Shown one piece after another: positions 37,601 to 45,825 of a stretch of 64,000 nucleotides of DNA. The position numbers were made by a program, and so were the translations under genes. The notes beneath the pieces are model-generated. The model was given only the letters and a program-made list of their open reading frames with translations, did not search any database and was not told where the DNA came from. The stretch covers positions 9,799,487 through 9,863,486 of the forward strand of contig CM036622.1 in NCBI GenBank assembly GCA_020746105.1, written 5' to 3'. Origin of the DNA: Trogon surrucura. Its lineage: Eukaryota > Chordata > Aves > Trogoniformes > Trogonidae. Each line of letters opens with the position of its first letter. The stretch's first letter is position 1.

Positions 37601-39137
37601 TCCACTTCTTTTCAAACCTCTGAGATCCCATCCTCTTCACCATGTGAGAGACTGCCCAGTCCTAGTCTTACAGGTCTTACAGGTTCTAGTAGCTCTGTGG
37701 GTGCTCTGCCTTTCCTTCTCCCTGCTCCCACTGAACCCTGAATTTTTTGATGTATATACCAGAAGGCAAGGTTAAAACTGTCCAGACAAGTATAAAAACA
37801 ATTTTCTTCACTTCCTAATATTTGATTCCCTAAGGGACATCCTCACCTTTGTTCTGCTTGTCCTTATGAATAATAAAGAGGATAGTTACATTTAAAATAT
37901 ACCTTTATGTATCTTGGCAGATTCTAAATCATCTCTGTACACATGTATATACAGGGTACGATTTCCCATTTCTTATTCTTGTACTTCCTGAACAAATGAA
38001 AACAAATTTCATTTGAAGTACTGCTTTCTACTTGCCAGTGGGTTTGTACATTATTTCTAGCATCCTAAGCCATTCCATTGCAAAAATTCTGACTCTTGTG
38101 ATGACACATTTGCTTGTCTCCTTCATTTATTCTGAAAGAAAGGCTATTCACTTACTTTCTCATTTTGGTTTTTGTATTTAGAACTGTACCAGGACTTGAA
38201 GATACTAAAATAAATATCGTCAAGGGGACAAATCTCATAACCGCTTAGAAAAATTGCTTTTGTGCAACACAGAGGAAGTTTCTCAGAATGTAGGAGTAAT
38301 GAAACTTAAAGTGCTTAGTGGCACTACTTTATGAAGACTTAATAATGTAGGAATATAATTTGTGCAGCTTACGTCTGAACTAAAATAATGCAGCAGTAGT
38401 TTACAAATGAGGAACTGAGGTCAGGTGAGCAAGGCTGAAATGTAACCTCCAGAAGCAATAAGGTACTGAAGAGCTTTATTCCATTGGAATCATATGTTTC
38501 ATTGTCTTTCATTTCATACTAAGATTGTTGGATTTTTTTTTTGGTGCTTTCTGTGGAAATAAAAAAGGGCACAAATTGATTCAGTCATGCCTAAACCACA
38601 AATTTTATCCTGATTGGATTGTCAGTTGCACGTACAAAATGATTAACTGCCTGTTGTGCATAGGAGCCCAAGTTCATGTGCTTCTAGTGCCTTGCTTAAA
38701 AATTGCAAAGACTTGTTAACATGTAGATCCCATAGTTCACATAACTAGCATAGCCCACAACTTTTTCAGCCCTTCCAATGCATTTTTGCTTAAGTTCTGT
38801 CTGGATTTACTTTACTTACATATGTGTATATATATATAAAAAAAACATGCCTGGAATATATCTTTTGGGTCTCAATGTGTAATGAAGGGCTGCTTCTTCT
38901 GTATTTGTAAGAATTTGCCGAGAGTTAAAGTCTCAGTAACCTTTAAAATCTCTTCAACAGGACACGGATTTGAAAAAAACAGTGGATGAAAGCGCACGGA
39001 TCCAGCGAGCGTACAACCACTATTTTGATCTGACCATTGTAAATGACAACCTTGACAAAGCCTTCGAGAAGCTACAGACTGCCATCGAGAGACTGAGGCT
39101 GGAGCCGCAGTGGGTGCCCATCAGCTGGGTGTACTGA
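16508..39137 (+). CDS. PALS2: PALS2 (MPP6) MAGUK scaffold, complete coding region, 11 exons
   Basis: The joined exons are 16508-16624, 21084-21236, 27852-28004, 28704-28931, 30125-30256, 32181-32280, 32833-32901, 33908-34069, 35522-35724, 36079-36207 and 38961-39137. They total 1623 nt, or 540 residues plus TGA, the length I recall for mammalian PALS2. All introns are GT-AG and the phases close. Domains in order: tandem L27 (about 1-107), PDZ (about 130-209), SH3 (about 215-284, FDYNP at 224-228), a basic HOOK segment (KKKKK near 305-309), and a guanylate-kinase-like domain (about 338-525) ending in WVPISWVY. The P-loop position reads GAQGVGRRS (345-353) without the nucleotide-binding lysine, as expected for a non-catalytic MAGUK GK domain. 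Known role: a peripheral-membrane scaffold of the p55/MPP family that binds Lin-7 through L27 and membrane-protein tails through PDZ. The ATG has a purine at -3 (GCAGCCATG). MPP1, MPP2 and PALS1 are related, but the exon sequences fit PALS2 best. Confidence 0.97.
18584..19053 (-). mobile_element. CR1 LINE 3' fragment, antisense
   Basis: About 470 bp of inverted CR1: AGTTTGGGTTGGAAGGGACC at the 3' end, GATCTAGTCCAACACCCCTG, GGCAACCTGCTCCAGTG, then TGAAAGGCCACAATAAGGTC, TCTTCTCCAGGCTCCAG and CTCCAACAGGTCCATGTC. It lies within the PALS2 intron, opposite to the gene. The frame is broken and the copy is 5'-truncated. Confidence 0.93.
20456..20570 (-). mobile_element. Short CR1 fragment, antisense
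   Basis: ATCACAGAATCACAGAATG followed by TTTGAGGTTAGGAGGGACCT marks an inverted CR1 3' end. GATGGTTGCTCAGGACCAGA continues the CR1 body. Similarity is lost after about 20570. Confidence 0.85.
21084..21236 (+). CDS. PALS2: PALS2 coding exon 2 (L27 region)
   Basis: Encodes residues 40-90, starting [15 protein letters not shown] and ending GILKEPHFQ. It is a helical acidic stretch completing the first L27 domain and entering the second. The acceptor is AATCTTGCAG and the donor is GTGCCA; phase 0 at both ends, so skipping would keep frame. Confidence 0.97.
21237..27851 (+). other. PALS2 intron after coding exon 2
   Basis: The largest PALS2 intron in the window, 6.6 kb. The only repeat recognised is a degraded CR1-like patch near 23508-23565 (AACCTGGAATGATCGTCTAG then TCCAACTGCC). 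No nested gene was recognised on either strand; the 110-codon (22253-22585) and 124-codon (26355-26729) frames on the - strand show no domains. Confidence 0.8.
23508..23565 (-). mobile_element. Degraded CR1 3' remnant
   Basis: CTTGGAAGAAACCTGGAATG and ATCGTCTAGTCCAACTGCC keep the order and spacing of an inverted CR1 3' end but are much diverged and short. Confidence 0.45.
27852..28004 (+). CDS. PALS2: PALS2 coding exon 3 (L27 end, PDZ start)
   Basis: Encodes residues 91-141, starting [12 protein letters not shown]. It completes the second L27 domain, passes a Ser/Pro/Asn-rich linker ([14 protein letters not shown]) and enters the PDZ domain with [14 protein letters not shown]. The acceptor is TTTCTTTGCAG and the donor is a perfect GTAAGT; phase 0. 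The PDZ carboxylate-binding loop (PLGVTF) is split by the next intron. A CR1 element begins about 10 bp after the donor. Confidence 0.97.
28005..28703 (+). other. PALS2 intron after coding exon 3
   Basis: A 699-bp intron. Its first quarter is occupied by an antisense CR1 copy; the rest is unique AT-rich DNA. Translation from exon 3 stays open through the donor to a stop at 28134-28136. Confidence 0.85.
28014..28190 (-). mobile_element. CR1 LINE 3' fragment next to a splice donor
   Basis: ACAGAATCATAGAAACATTA then AGGTTGGAAAAGACCTCTAA is an inverted CR1 3' end. CACCTCCAGGGATGGTGACT and GGGCAGCCTGTTCCAGT continue the body. The 3' terminus lies only about 3 bp beyond the GTAAGT donor hexamer of PALS2 exon 3. 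Confidence 0.93.
28704..28931 (+). CDS. PALS2: PALS2 coding exon 4 (PDZ core)
   Basis: Encodes residues 142-217. It begins [20 protein letters not shown], continues with the [14 protein letters not shown] strand-helix segment and ends TVIPQQ. It holds most of the PDZ domain that binds the C-terminal tails of membrane proteins. The acceptor is TTCTTTCAG and the donor is GTCAGT; phase 0. Confidence 0.98.
28932..30124 (+). other. PALS2 intron after coding exon 4
   Basis: A 1.2 kb intron with no recognised repeat or exon. It contains the AGGTCA direct repeat described at 29218-29233. Confidence 0.8.
29218..29233 (-). promoter_or_regulatory. Perfect DR4 nuclear-receptor-type motif
   Basis: On the - strand the sequence reads AGGTCA CCAG AGGTCA, two perfect half-sites spaced by four bases. 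This is the consensus arrangement for thyroid-hormone-receptor/RXR or LXR/RXR dimers. Occupancy cannot be judged from sequence. Confidence 0.4.
30125..30256 (+). CDS. PALS2: PALS2 coding exon 5 (SH3)
   Basis: Encodes residues 218-261, starting [11 protein letters not shown] and ending NREDPNWWQ. It contains the ALYDY-like first strand and the conserved tryptophan pair of the SH3 fold. The acceptor is ACATTTCAG and the donor is GTTGGT; phase 0. Confidence 0.97.
30257..32180 (+). other. PALS2 intron after coding exon 5
   Basis: A 1.9 kb AT-rich intron. No recognised repeat, RNA gene or nested exon. Confidence 0.8.
32181..32280 (+). CDS. PALS2: PALS2 coding exon 6 (SH3 end)
   Basis: Encodes residues 262-294 plus the first base of 295: [20 protein letters not shown] then [13 protein letters not shown]. 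It completes the SH3 domain (GLIPSQ) and enters the basic HOOK region. The acceptor is TTTTTTCCAG and the donor is GTGAGA, leaving phase 1. Confidence 0.97.
32281..32832 (+). other. PALS2 intron after coding exon 6
   Basis: A 552-bp AT-rich intron with nothing recognised beyond T-rich runs. Confidence 0.8.
32833..32901 (+). CDS. PALS2: PALS2 coding exon 7 (HOOK, lysine-rich)
   Basis: A 69-nt exon, phase 1 at both ends, giving [23 protein letters not shown] across the junctions (to residue 317). The lysine cluster lies between SH3 and the GK domain in the HOOK segment, which in p55-type MAGUKs can contact 4.1 proteins. Its symmetrical phase makes it a candidate cassette exon. The acceptor is TTTATTCTAG and the donor is GTATCT. 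Confidence 0.95.
32902..33907 (+). other. PALS2 intron after coding exon 7
   Basis: About 1.0 kb; half of it is a sense-oriented CR1 fragment. The remainder is unique AT-rich sequence. Confidence 0.85.
33130..33640 (+). mobile_element. CR1 LINE 3' fragment, sense
   Basis: About 510 bp of sense CR1: GTGATCCCTCCCCTCTACTC, CTGTTCAGCCTGGAAAAGGC, GTGACAGGACCAGAGGCAAC, AGGAAACACTTTTTCACTGT, then GGCACCTTCCAACCTCAGCC and TTTTGTGATTATGTGA. It lies in the same direction as PALS2. The frame is broken by substitutions and indels. Confidence 0.93.
33908..34069 (+). CDS. PALS2: PALS2 coding exon 8 (GK P-loop)
   Basis: Encodes residues 318-371, starting [20 protein letters not shown]. It includes [18 protein letters not shown], the degenerate P-loop of the guanylate-kinase-like domain. 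The lysine that contacts phosphate in active guanylate kinases is replaced by arginine-arginine, consistent with a protein-binding module. The acceptor is CAATGTAG and the donor is GTAAGT; phase 1 to phase 1. Confidence 0.97.
34070..35521 (+). other. PALS2 intron after coding exon 8
   Basis: A 1.45 kb intron with a run of 19 T (34664-34682) and a G/T-rich stretch near 35220-35290. No exon or known repeat family recognised. Confidence 0.8.
35522..35724 (+). CDS. PALS2: PALS2 coding exon 9 (GK core)
   Basis: Encodes residues 372-439, opening with the split Phe codon then [17 protein letters not shown]. It continues with the [14 protein letters not shown] segment of the former GMP-binding region and ends TCILDVNPQ. 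The acceptor is TTTTGTTTAG and the donor is GTATAT; it ends in phase 0. Confidence 0.98.
35725..36078 (+). other. PALS2 intron after coding exon 9
   Basis: A 354-bp AT-rich intron, nothing recognised. Confidence 0.8.
36079..36207 (+). CDS. PALS2: PALS2 coding exon 10 (GK)
   Basis: Encodes residues 440-482, starting [20 protein letters not shown] and ending [10 protein letters not shown]. It is part of the GK lid/core region. The acceptor is TTGCTTCTAG and the donor is GTAAGC; phase 0 at both ends. Confidence 0.97.
36208..38960 (+). other. PALS2 last intron
   Basis: A 2.75 kb intron with a long antisense CR1 (36349-36837) and an AT microsatellite near 38825. No nested gene recognised. Confidence 0.85.
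36349..36837 (-). mobile_element. CR1 LINE fragment, antisense, well preserved
   Basis: Starts ATCATAGAATCATAGAACAG then TTCAGGTTGGAAAAGACCCT. The - strand keeps a 71-codon frame (36587-36802) reading [20 protein letters not shown] then [10 protein letters not shown], the C-terminal part of the CR1 ORF2 (reverse transcriptase) protein. It is the best preserved CR1 in the window, suggesting a younger insertion. It is 5'-truncated and cannot be autonomous. Confidence 0.95.
38961..39137 (+). CDS. PALS2: PALS2 coding exon 11 (C-terminus, stop)
   Basis: Encodes residues 483-540 and TGA (39135-39137). It starts [20 protein letters not shown] and ends [10 protein letters not shown]. It completes the GK domain, and the WVPISWVY ending is typical of the family. 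The acceptor is TCTTCAACAG, phase 0. Confidence 0.98.
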   Translation, partial: DTDLKKTVDESARIQRAYNHYFDLTIVNDNLDKAFEKLQTAIERLRLEPQWVPISWVY

Positions 39138-40030
39138 GGTTTCTCCGGAGGAGCTCAAGTAACAAACAAAATCAGCTGCAGCAAACACGCTAGCGTGATG
39201 TGTAGATACCGACGCTAACCTACGGCACCTGTGCATTTTTAATCTGTGTATATTCCAAAGTACACTATTCTGAATTTTTATAAAAATGTTGGAAGGGAAA
39301 GTGTACTTAAATATGTAATTTATTTTAATTTTTCTAACTTTTTACAGATAACCTTTCTATTCATATCACATGAAGGAAATGCGTTTAAGCATTTTTATAT
39401 GTTTTGATTTAGTACCTTTGCCTTTTTCATCTAAAAAACTTTCAGTCATTCACTTCAGTATTTACATCTTGGTCTTACATTTTCACTGTGATTAAAAAAA
39501 GGATACTTGAAACAATTTTTGTAAAACTTGTTAATGTCAGTGTTTAACTGGTCAAAAGTCTATAGCTCTTATTAGGAAAAAACACTAATTTCTTTGGTTG
39601 TGTTTTTTTTTTTTTCTTCCTTAAAAAAGTAGTAATTTCATGGGAGCAGAATTTTAAATATTAAAAGCAGCAACCAACACACAGCTCCATTGCTCCAGCT
39701 TCTTTTGGCTTAATGTTGGTGCATTCTTGATATTTCAGAAATTCTGGATGTCTCTTGATTTAGACAACTGTTGCGTAGGTTCCCTTTTACATGTCTCTTA
39801 CAATAACGTAAAGCAATACCTTGCGAGCTGCTTCCTAGGCTGTTCTCGGGAGCCAACCTGTGAGCCTGTTACGGCTGAAGTACCGTCATTAGAAAGTTTG
39901 TACCCAGGTAATTCAGTGCAATTTGAGTAATGGTGAAGTAGCCTGAGAGAGAACCTCATAACGTGGAGCCTTGTAGAGCGACGCTTAATGTTTAGGACTA
40001 TTTATTCACATTTGTGAAAACACATTGTTT

Positions 40031-40065
40031 AAAAAAAAAAAAAAAAAAAGGGCATTTTTTTTTTT
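40031..40065 (+). repeat. A19/T11 inverted homopolymer pair
   Basis: A run of 19 A (40031-40049), the spacer GGGCA, then a run of 11 T. In the transcript this could fold into an A:U hairpin. Confidence 0.8.
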
Positions 40066-43000
40066 CTTAGGACATTGTTTGATATTTGCGTAGTGATCTG
40101 TGGCTTAATTTCCTGTGATATCAAGCTTAGTTTTATATTATATTTTTGAATGTTTATGTGTGATCAACTGCTGTATTGTTACAAGTGTGATGTAAGGGAC
40201 TCTCTGTCCTTTTTGTTACATTATTTTTAATTGCATTTTTCGTTAGCTAGCTTGTGAATTGGAAGCTTACTGCTAAAAAGCAATGTTGTTTATATTTTTG
40301 TTTTACAACATGTTTCCTTTTGCTTAGTGACAGCACTCCCTTTAGGAGGGTCATTGATATAATTCCTGTTAGGTTCATTGATCAAAACTGGCGCTGATGT
40401 AAATTTCTGCTTAACAAGAACAAAAAGAAAACAACTTGGCGCTAAGACTTGCGCTTTCTGTGACCATATTTTGTATTACAATGTCAGCTGTTGTACATAG
40501 TAGCACTCACTATTGCTTACCAGCTTTGGTGTCTAAACTGAAGTCGTCTGTTCGTTTAATTTCTCTTCCATCTGGTGACAGGCACCTGGCTTCTGAATTT
40601 GTTTTCAACACCCAAGTGTGACGTGGAATGCTATTAAAAAGCAGCTTTCTCAGAACTATTTCTGAAGGGAAAGAGGCTTAGACACTAGAACAGTATTGCT
40701 TCCTGGGGCTCTTACAGACTTTAATGTGCACAAGGAAAAGAAAAATGGAGTTGATGCAGTACAGGAAACGCCTAAGTCTCAAAAAAAACAAACCTCAAAA
40801 CACCCCTATGCTACAGGTAATTTTTACAAAGCCTATGAAGTTGGTTGTGGTGAGGGAAAAGGGCAGGTGCGGGGTTTGAGATCCCCTTGTACATGGAAAA
40901 TGTTAGTGGAGCCCGTGTATCGCACGGGTACTCAATCATGGCTCTTAATGGCAAGATTTCAGTCTTTTAGAGGGAATCCGAAGTTCTCTACAGAACATTT
41001 ATACCACTACTTTTATTATTACACTTTTCAGGATGTGTTTTCTCTGGCTTTGTTTAAGTTTGGCGGAGTTGTTAAGTGTGGCACCAGCAGGAGACTTTTA
41101 TTTTCCTTTCCCAGGAGACACGGCCAGTGAGCCTGTCGCTTGGAGGCTGCTTTGAGAAATGGACCGAGTGTTGTGTGCAGCTGCAGTGACAGCAGAGCCA
41201 TTGCTTGATTGTTTTAATGATTTGCTGTCGGCACTATAGGCTGAATGTGACTGAACTGTGTTTGTGTACTGTGTAATAGGAGACCTACATACGCTGTAAA
41301 TAAGACGTGCTCTTTGGACAGATATGATGCCTTTTTGTTATGAGTTAGAAAATACTCTACTTGTGATGCCAAAAGTGGGCTGAGCTCACTGTTCCCTAAT
41401 GAATGGAATGCAAAGATTTTTGGGATTCCACACCATAGTACTTTATATTCCAAATATCACTTTTTTTTTTTCATAAATTTACTTAAGCAAATGGAACACG
41501 GGCACCAACGTTTAGTGAGGAAACCCTCTCTCCTCTTTCCGTCCCAGGGAGAACGCTGTCAGAAGCACCTCCCTGGTTACCAATCTCCAAACAGCCACGT
41601 ATTTCCTAATGCGAAAAGCTTTGGCTTTAGGTTCATGTGGCGTTTTTAATCGAGGCAGCACAGGGGAGCCCAGTGGCTGACCAGGTGGTGGCGTTAATGT
41701 AGATGAGAAGAGCAGTTTTGAGGCAGCAAGAGAAGATGGCTTGTTCAGGTTGCACGCAAAGAGCGTATCACAGTGTCTGCAGGTTTTAATTGGATGGCCA
41801 TATGCAGATTGTCAGGGGAAAAAAAAAACCCCTCAAATCCAAACACCCTTGCATCTGTACATTAAATCTTAAGAATTCAGAGTTCTGACTGGCAGCTATA
41901 TAACGTGGGGAGGGGATGGTTGGTTTTTGCGGTGGTTGGTTTTCTTTTGGTTTGTTTTTTAGCAAAATCAGGCTGTCATCAGATGCTCCACTTTAATTTG
42001 TCACTGCCCAGTGGCAGGATGACTAGAATGATAGCGACAGTTACGTTTTTTTTAAAAAAGAGCATTCTTGGAGGTTCTTAGGATGATGGTGCCATTTTGG
42101 TCACATACACCATGGTGACAGTCTCTGCCTGTGAGGGTATACTCAGTCAGCTGTTAGATAGAGCCCGCACATCCCGTGGGTAGGGACGAAAGGCTGGCTG
42201 TGAGCAAGTGGTAACACTTCATCTATCGCTGTCTGAAGTATTTTGGAGCAGTTACAGTAACTAGGATGTCATCTGTCTCATTCTGTACTAAACATTCATT
42301 TTCCAGATACTAATGGGAAAACTTTTCACATTGACCATTAATGCTACCAATAGGTGTGTCTGAGCGAGGTGAAGATGCTGTTAAATGTTTAAGATATGTG
42401 GTATGTATCACAACGTAAATATTTAAGTAGTTTAGAAAAGTAAATTATCAAGTAGTTGTCCGTGTATATGTATGTATGTGGATGGTAAAACAAAAATGCT
42501 CATGTCTGCTATCACATTACTAAGCTACCATGACTTAATCCAGAAATGTACCTGCATGTGAGACTTTAGAACTGGTACACTTCTCTACCTGGTTTATTGT
42601 ATTTACTAATGTATATTTTTCTAAATATACAGATATTTCAATCTAAATTCTATATTTATCTGTAATTTCTATCTGTTTTGGACAGTGCATGAAGTGCTGT
42701 AAATTCTGTACATATAGAGACTTATAGAAGAAATGCTGTAGTTGCCCTGTGAATGGAAAGTTATACATAAAAGTACAGTCATTATGCTAAGACCCCTAAG
42801 TTATTTCCCTGAACACACCAAAAATTTCCTTACATGTGCATCAGTCTCAACTTTAATGTAAATACTTTGGTGCACATGTACCCAAGTGATTACCTTGTTG
42901 TCTCTAAATATTACCCTAGCAGGTCTGCTTTAGGTTCTACATCGCGTGACAAGGTGCAGTCAATTAAGTTTAGTGTAACGGGATAGGTCATCTTGCACAG

Positions 43001-45803
43001 ATCTATGAAGGTCTTTCAAAATATTCTGCAAACAGAAAACGAAGGTAAAAGCAGAGCAGAATCACAGACCGATGCAGGCAAGGGAAATCCTTAACTTGTT
43101 CTGTGTTCTCAGACCAGTGCAGCTCTGTGTACTTAGTCATACCGGTGTTCTGTGGATGGCAGATCAGCTCATCACTTTTGAATTTCTGTTTGTATGAACT
43201 GTCACATCTTGGACAGGCTCAAAATGTGACACTGTTCCTAATCTTTGTACAATTCTAACTCATTGCATCTTCTAAAACTGTACCTCAGTGACTTGCTGTA
43301 CAAACTGCCTGCAGCTCAGTGTTCAGGAAGTCATCTGGGGTTTTGGTTTTCATTTAGAAGAGGGTGGTTCAGATAAGAAATAGGAAGCTTCTTTCTTTTT
43401 GAGACATACAAAATTCCTGGCTAGGTACCCGGTGGAGCCAAGCTTGCTTCTCTGCTGTGCTTAAGGACCGGTAGAGAATGATCAAGTAGAGCCTCGCAGC
43501 AGAAATCGGGAGACGTGGGTTCTTACCCATCTTCCTGTTCACAATAATAGCTCCTGTGTAAATAAACTCAACTTTACCTCTTCCTTGGTTCCTCATCCAA
43601 GCTTCCTCTATCTTGCTTCTCCATTCAGACCGAACGTAGAGGCAGATGCTGTTTCTCCGTGCATCTCTAGTGCCTACTGCAGTGGAGGATTTCCCCGTCA
43701 CTCGGTGTGCCTGTAGGTACAGCTTTAAGAGAAACCACAGGTGGAGGTTGGTTGCATCTGTCACGCAAAGGTTCACGCAGGGTTTCTTGCCTCATCCGCA
43801 TTTGGATTAAAGTAGCGTTATTGCCAAACTTCACAATCCTACTTCTGCTACAGTGGTGAGATCAATTTATGGATGTGTACGTAGTGGTCAGTGGGTACCT
43901 GTAGTCTGCTCGGCCTCTTGCCTTAAATACCTCCCTGCTCTCAGTCCCTACAAACAAACCCGCTCCAGGGCCAGTGAAAGGATTTCTGTAGTTAAAGTTC
44001 CTTTGCTTTCTCTGGTGGGCTGTCATTACCCAAGGCGACACAGTGACATCCCAGCCTGTTTTCTTTTTTTAATTATTTTTTTTTTTCTGGGTTTCTTTTT
44101 TTTTTGGCCTAACCTTGGTTTTCATGTATGTTTATCAAGCTTACCCATGGGAAGAGTCAGAGATTCTCAACTTGTGTCTTGTAGAGGAAATAGTGATCAA
44201 TATAAACATCAGTATTTAAGACTGATATAACTTATTGGTTTTGGTCTGAAGACAGATACTTGAATAAAAAATTAAAAAAATAGTGAAAACACTTGTAAAA
44301 TAACAAATTTTCAGAGGCAGCTTTGGCTTCCAAACATAAGAAAAGTGCACTCGTGCACACACATGTATTAATAAAACTATGGGGTAAGTACTGCAAGTAA
44401 TTCAGATGGTATCTGCTAATTTACCTGATTCCTCTGTGGTGGAAAAATGTTCCACAGAGCGTCACATTTTGAATTCTCTGTTCACTCGCTGGTACCACAG
44501 CTGGAATGTACCTGCGGAGGCTTAAAAACAAACTCCAGCTTGGTGAAGGCTGTTAAGCAGTTTCAGCTGCAAACAGAATTGTTCATTTTCAGCAGGGTCT
44601 CAGCAGCAGTTATATTTTATAGAATAAATTACACTTGAAGTAAATGTGAATTTTATTCTTGGTATTTTTAACCCTTTCTCATGGTAGCTGGGTATGGGGT
44701 TCCTTTCGCTGCTAAGGCAGTGACTGGATGTAGAATTCTTCCTGCAAGGCTAACCTAGTTCAAGTAGTCCAGGAAACACTTTCTCCCATTTGTACCTTTC
44801 CCTTTTAATGTCATTAGCTCTGTGCTAATGCTTGTCCTTGCAGAACAGCTGATGCAGGTATTACTCCAGAAGTAGCCAAAATTTACCTAGAATAGAGTGA
44901 AAACCTCTTCCAGAAACCCAAGTAACTTCTCTGTTATCTGACACCTCTTACAGGACACGTAGTGTAGAGCAAAATGACCGGCGCTGCTTTGTACAGTCCT
45001 GGGGTGGCAGCAGCAATGTAGGCTGCAAAAAAAAAAAAAAAATATTTATTTTTGTTGGCTTAGGTCTTGTACACAATTATATATATGGAGATAATTGTTG
45101 AAATGTATTTCCCCCCGTTTGGAGCATTTCCTTCCCTTCCCCATTCCCTCCTCATATATTGCCTGTGCGTAACAGTTGTGTAATGTGGTATAAAGAGGGG
45201 GACCACTTCCTTCAGTTTTAAAATACAAGCAAGTTTGCCGCTCTCCCACCCTAAACTGGGCTAAGAACTGTAAAATCTTGGTTAAGTGTTTGGATTTAAA
45301 TGTGTATTAGAAGTCTGTCACCATCCATTTCCTTACCTTGCTTCTTCTCACAACTTGTTTTTGCCTATTGGAAGCTCCTGTGGTGGTGTTTTGGGGTTTT
45401 ATTCTACCACATTAAATTAAAATAGGTTTGACATTTGTAAAACCTGAAAAACTGTTCTCCTGTAAAAAAATTTAACAAGCCCTCTTTTTTTTAGCTGAAA
45501 ACATGCTACAAAAAATAAATCTTGACTATTAGCTAAACTTTCTAATGTAAACCTGACAATTATTTAGTACCTAATTGAATACAACACTGTAAAGCAGGCC
45601 TAGGAGATGGGACTTGTTAGTCTTCTGACTTCGTACTGATCAAGTCAGGTAACACACAGGACATTTTTAAATTGCGACTTCTTTTTTAAAACCCCTCTTG
45701 TCTTTTTCACAGCTAATATTTTCACAATAAACAGCCAAACATAAAAATATTAATGTACAAATTGTGAAATTCTGTTAATTCCCAACAAAATATTTTTGTA
45801 TAT

Positions 45804-45809
45804 AATAAA
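45804..45809 (+). promoter_or_regulatory. PALS2: Probable distal PALS2 polyadenylation signal
   Basis: AATAAA, followed about 25-70 bp later by a T-rich and then TGTTTGCTTGGTGG element, the usual layout of a functional vertebrate poly(A) site. It overlaps the end of a TGTATATA Pumilio-type motif (45797-45804). Confidence 0.6.
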
Positions 45810-45825
45810 GATTTAATACTGAAAA

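Larger units (their letters stand above)
39138..45825 (+). other. PALS2: Probable long PALS2 3' UTR
   Basis: AT-rich sequence after the PALS2 stop with no further exon and no recognised CR1 copy, in contrast to the introns. It contains several AATAAA hexamers (43561, 44263, 44370, 44623, 45514, 45726) before the strongest site at 45804. It also holds six UGUANAUA Pumilio-type motifs and AU-rich stretches. Where the mRNA really ends, and whether shorter forms exist, cannot be fixed from sequence. Open frames here (such as 40696-41130) show no domains. Confidence 0.6.

Noticed and set aside
43369..43776. 135-codon frame antisense to the PALS2 3' UTR
   Set aside because: No domain, no promoter and no splice signals; probably chance.
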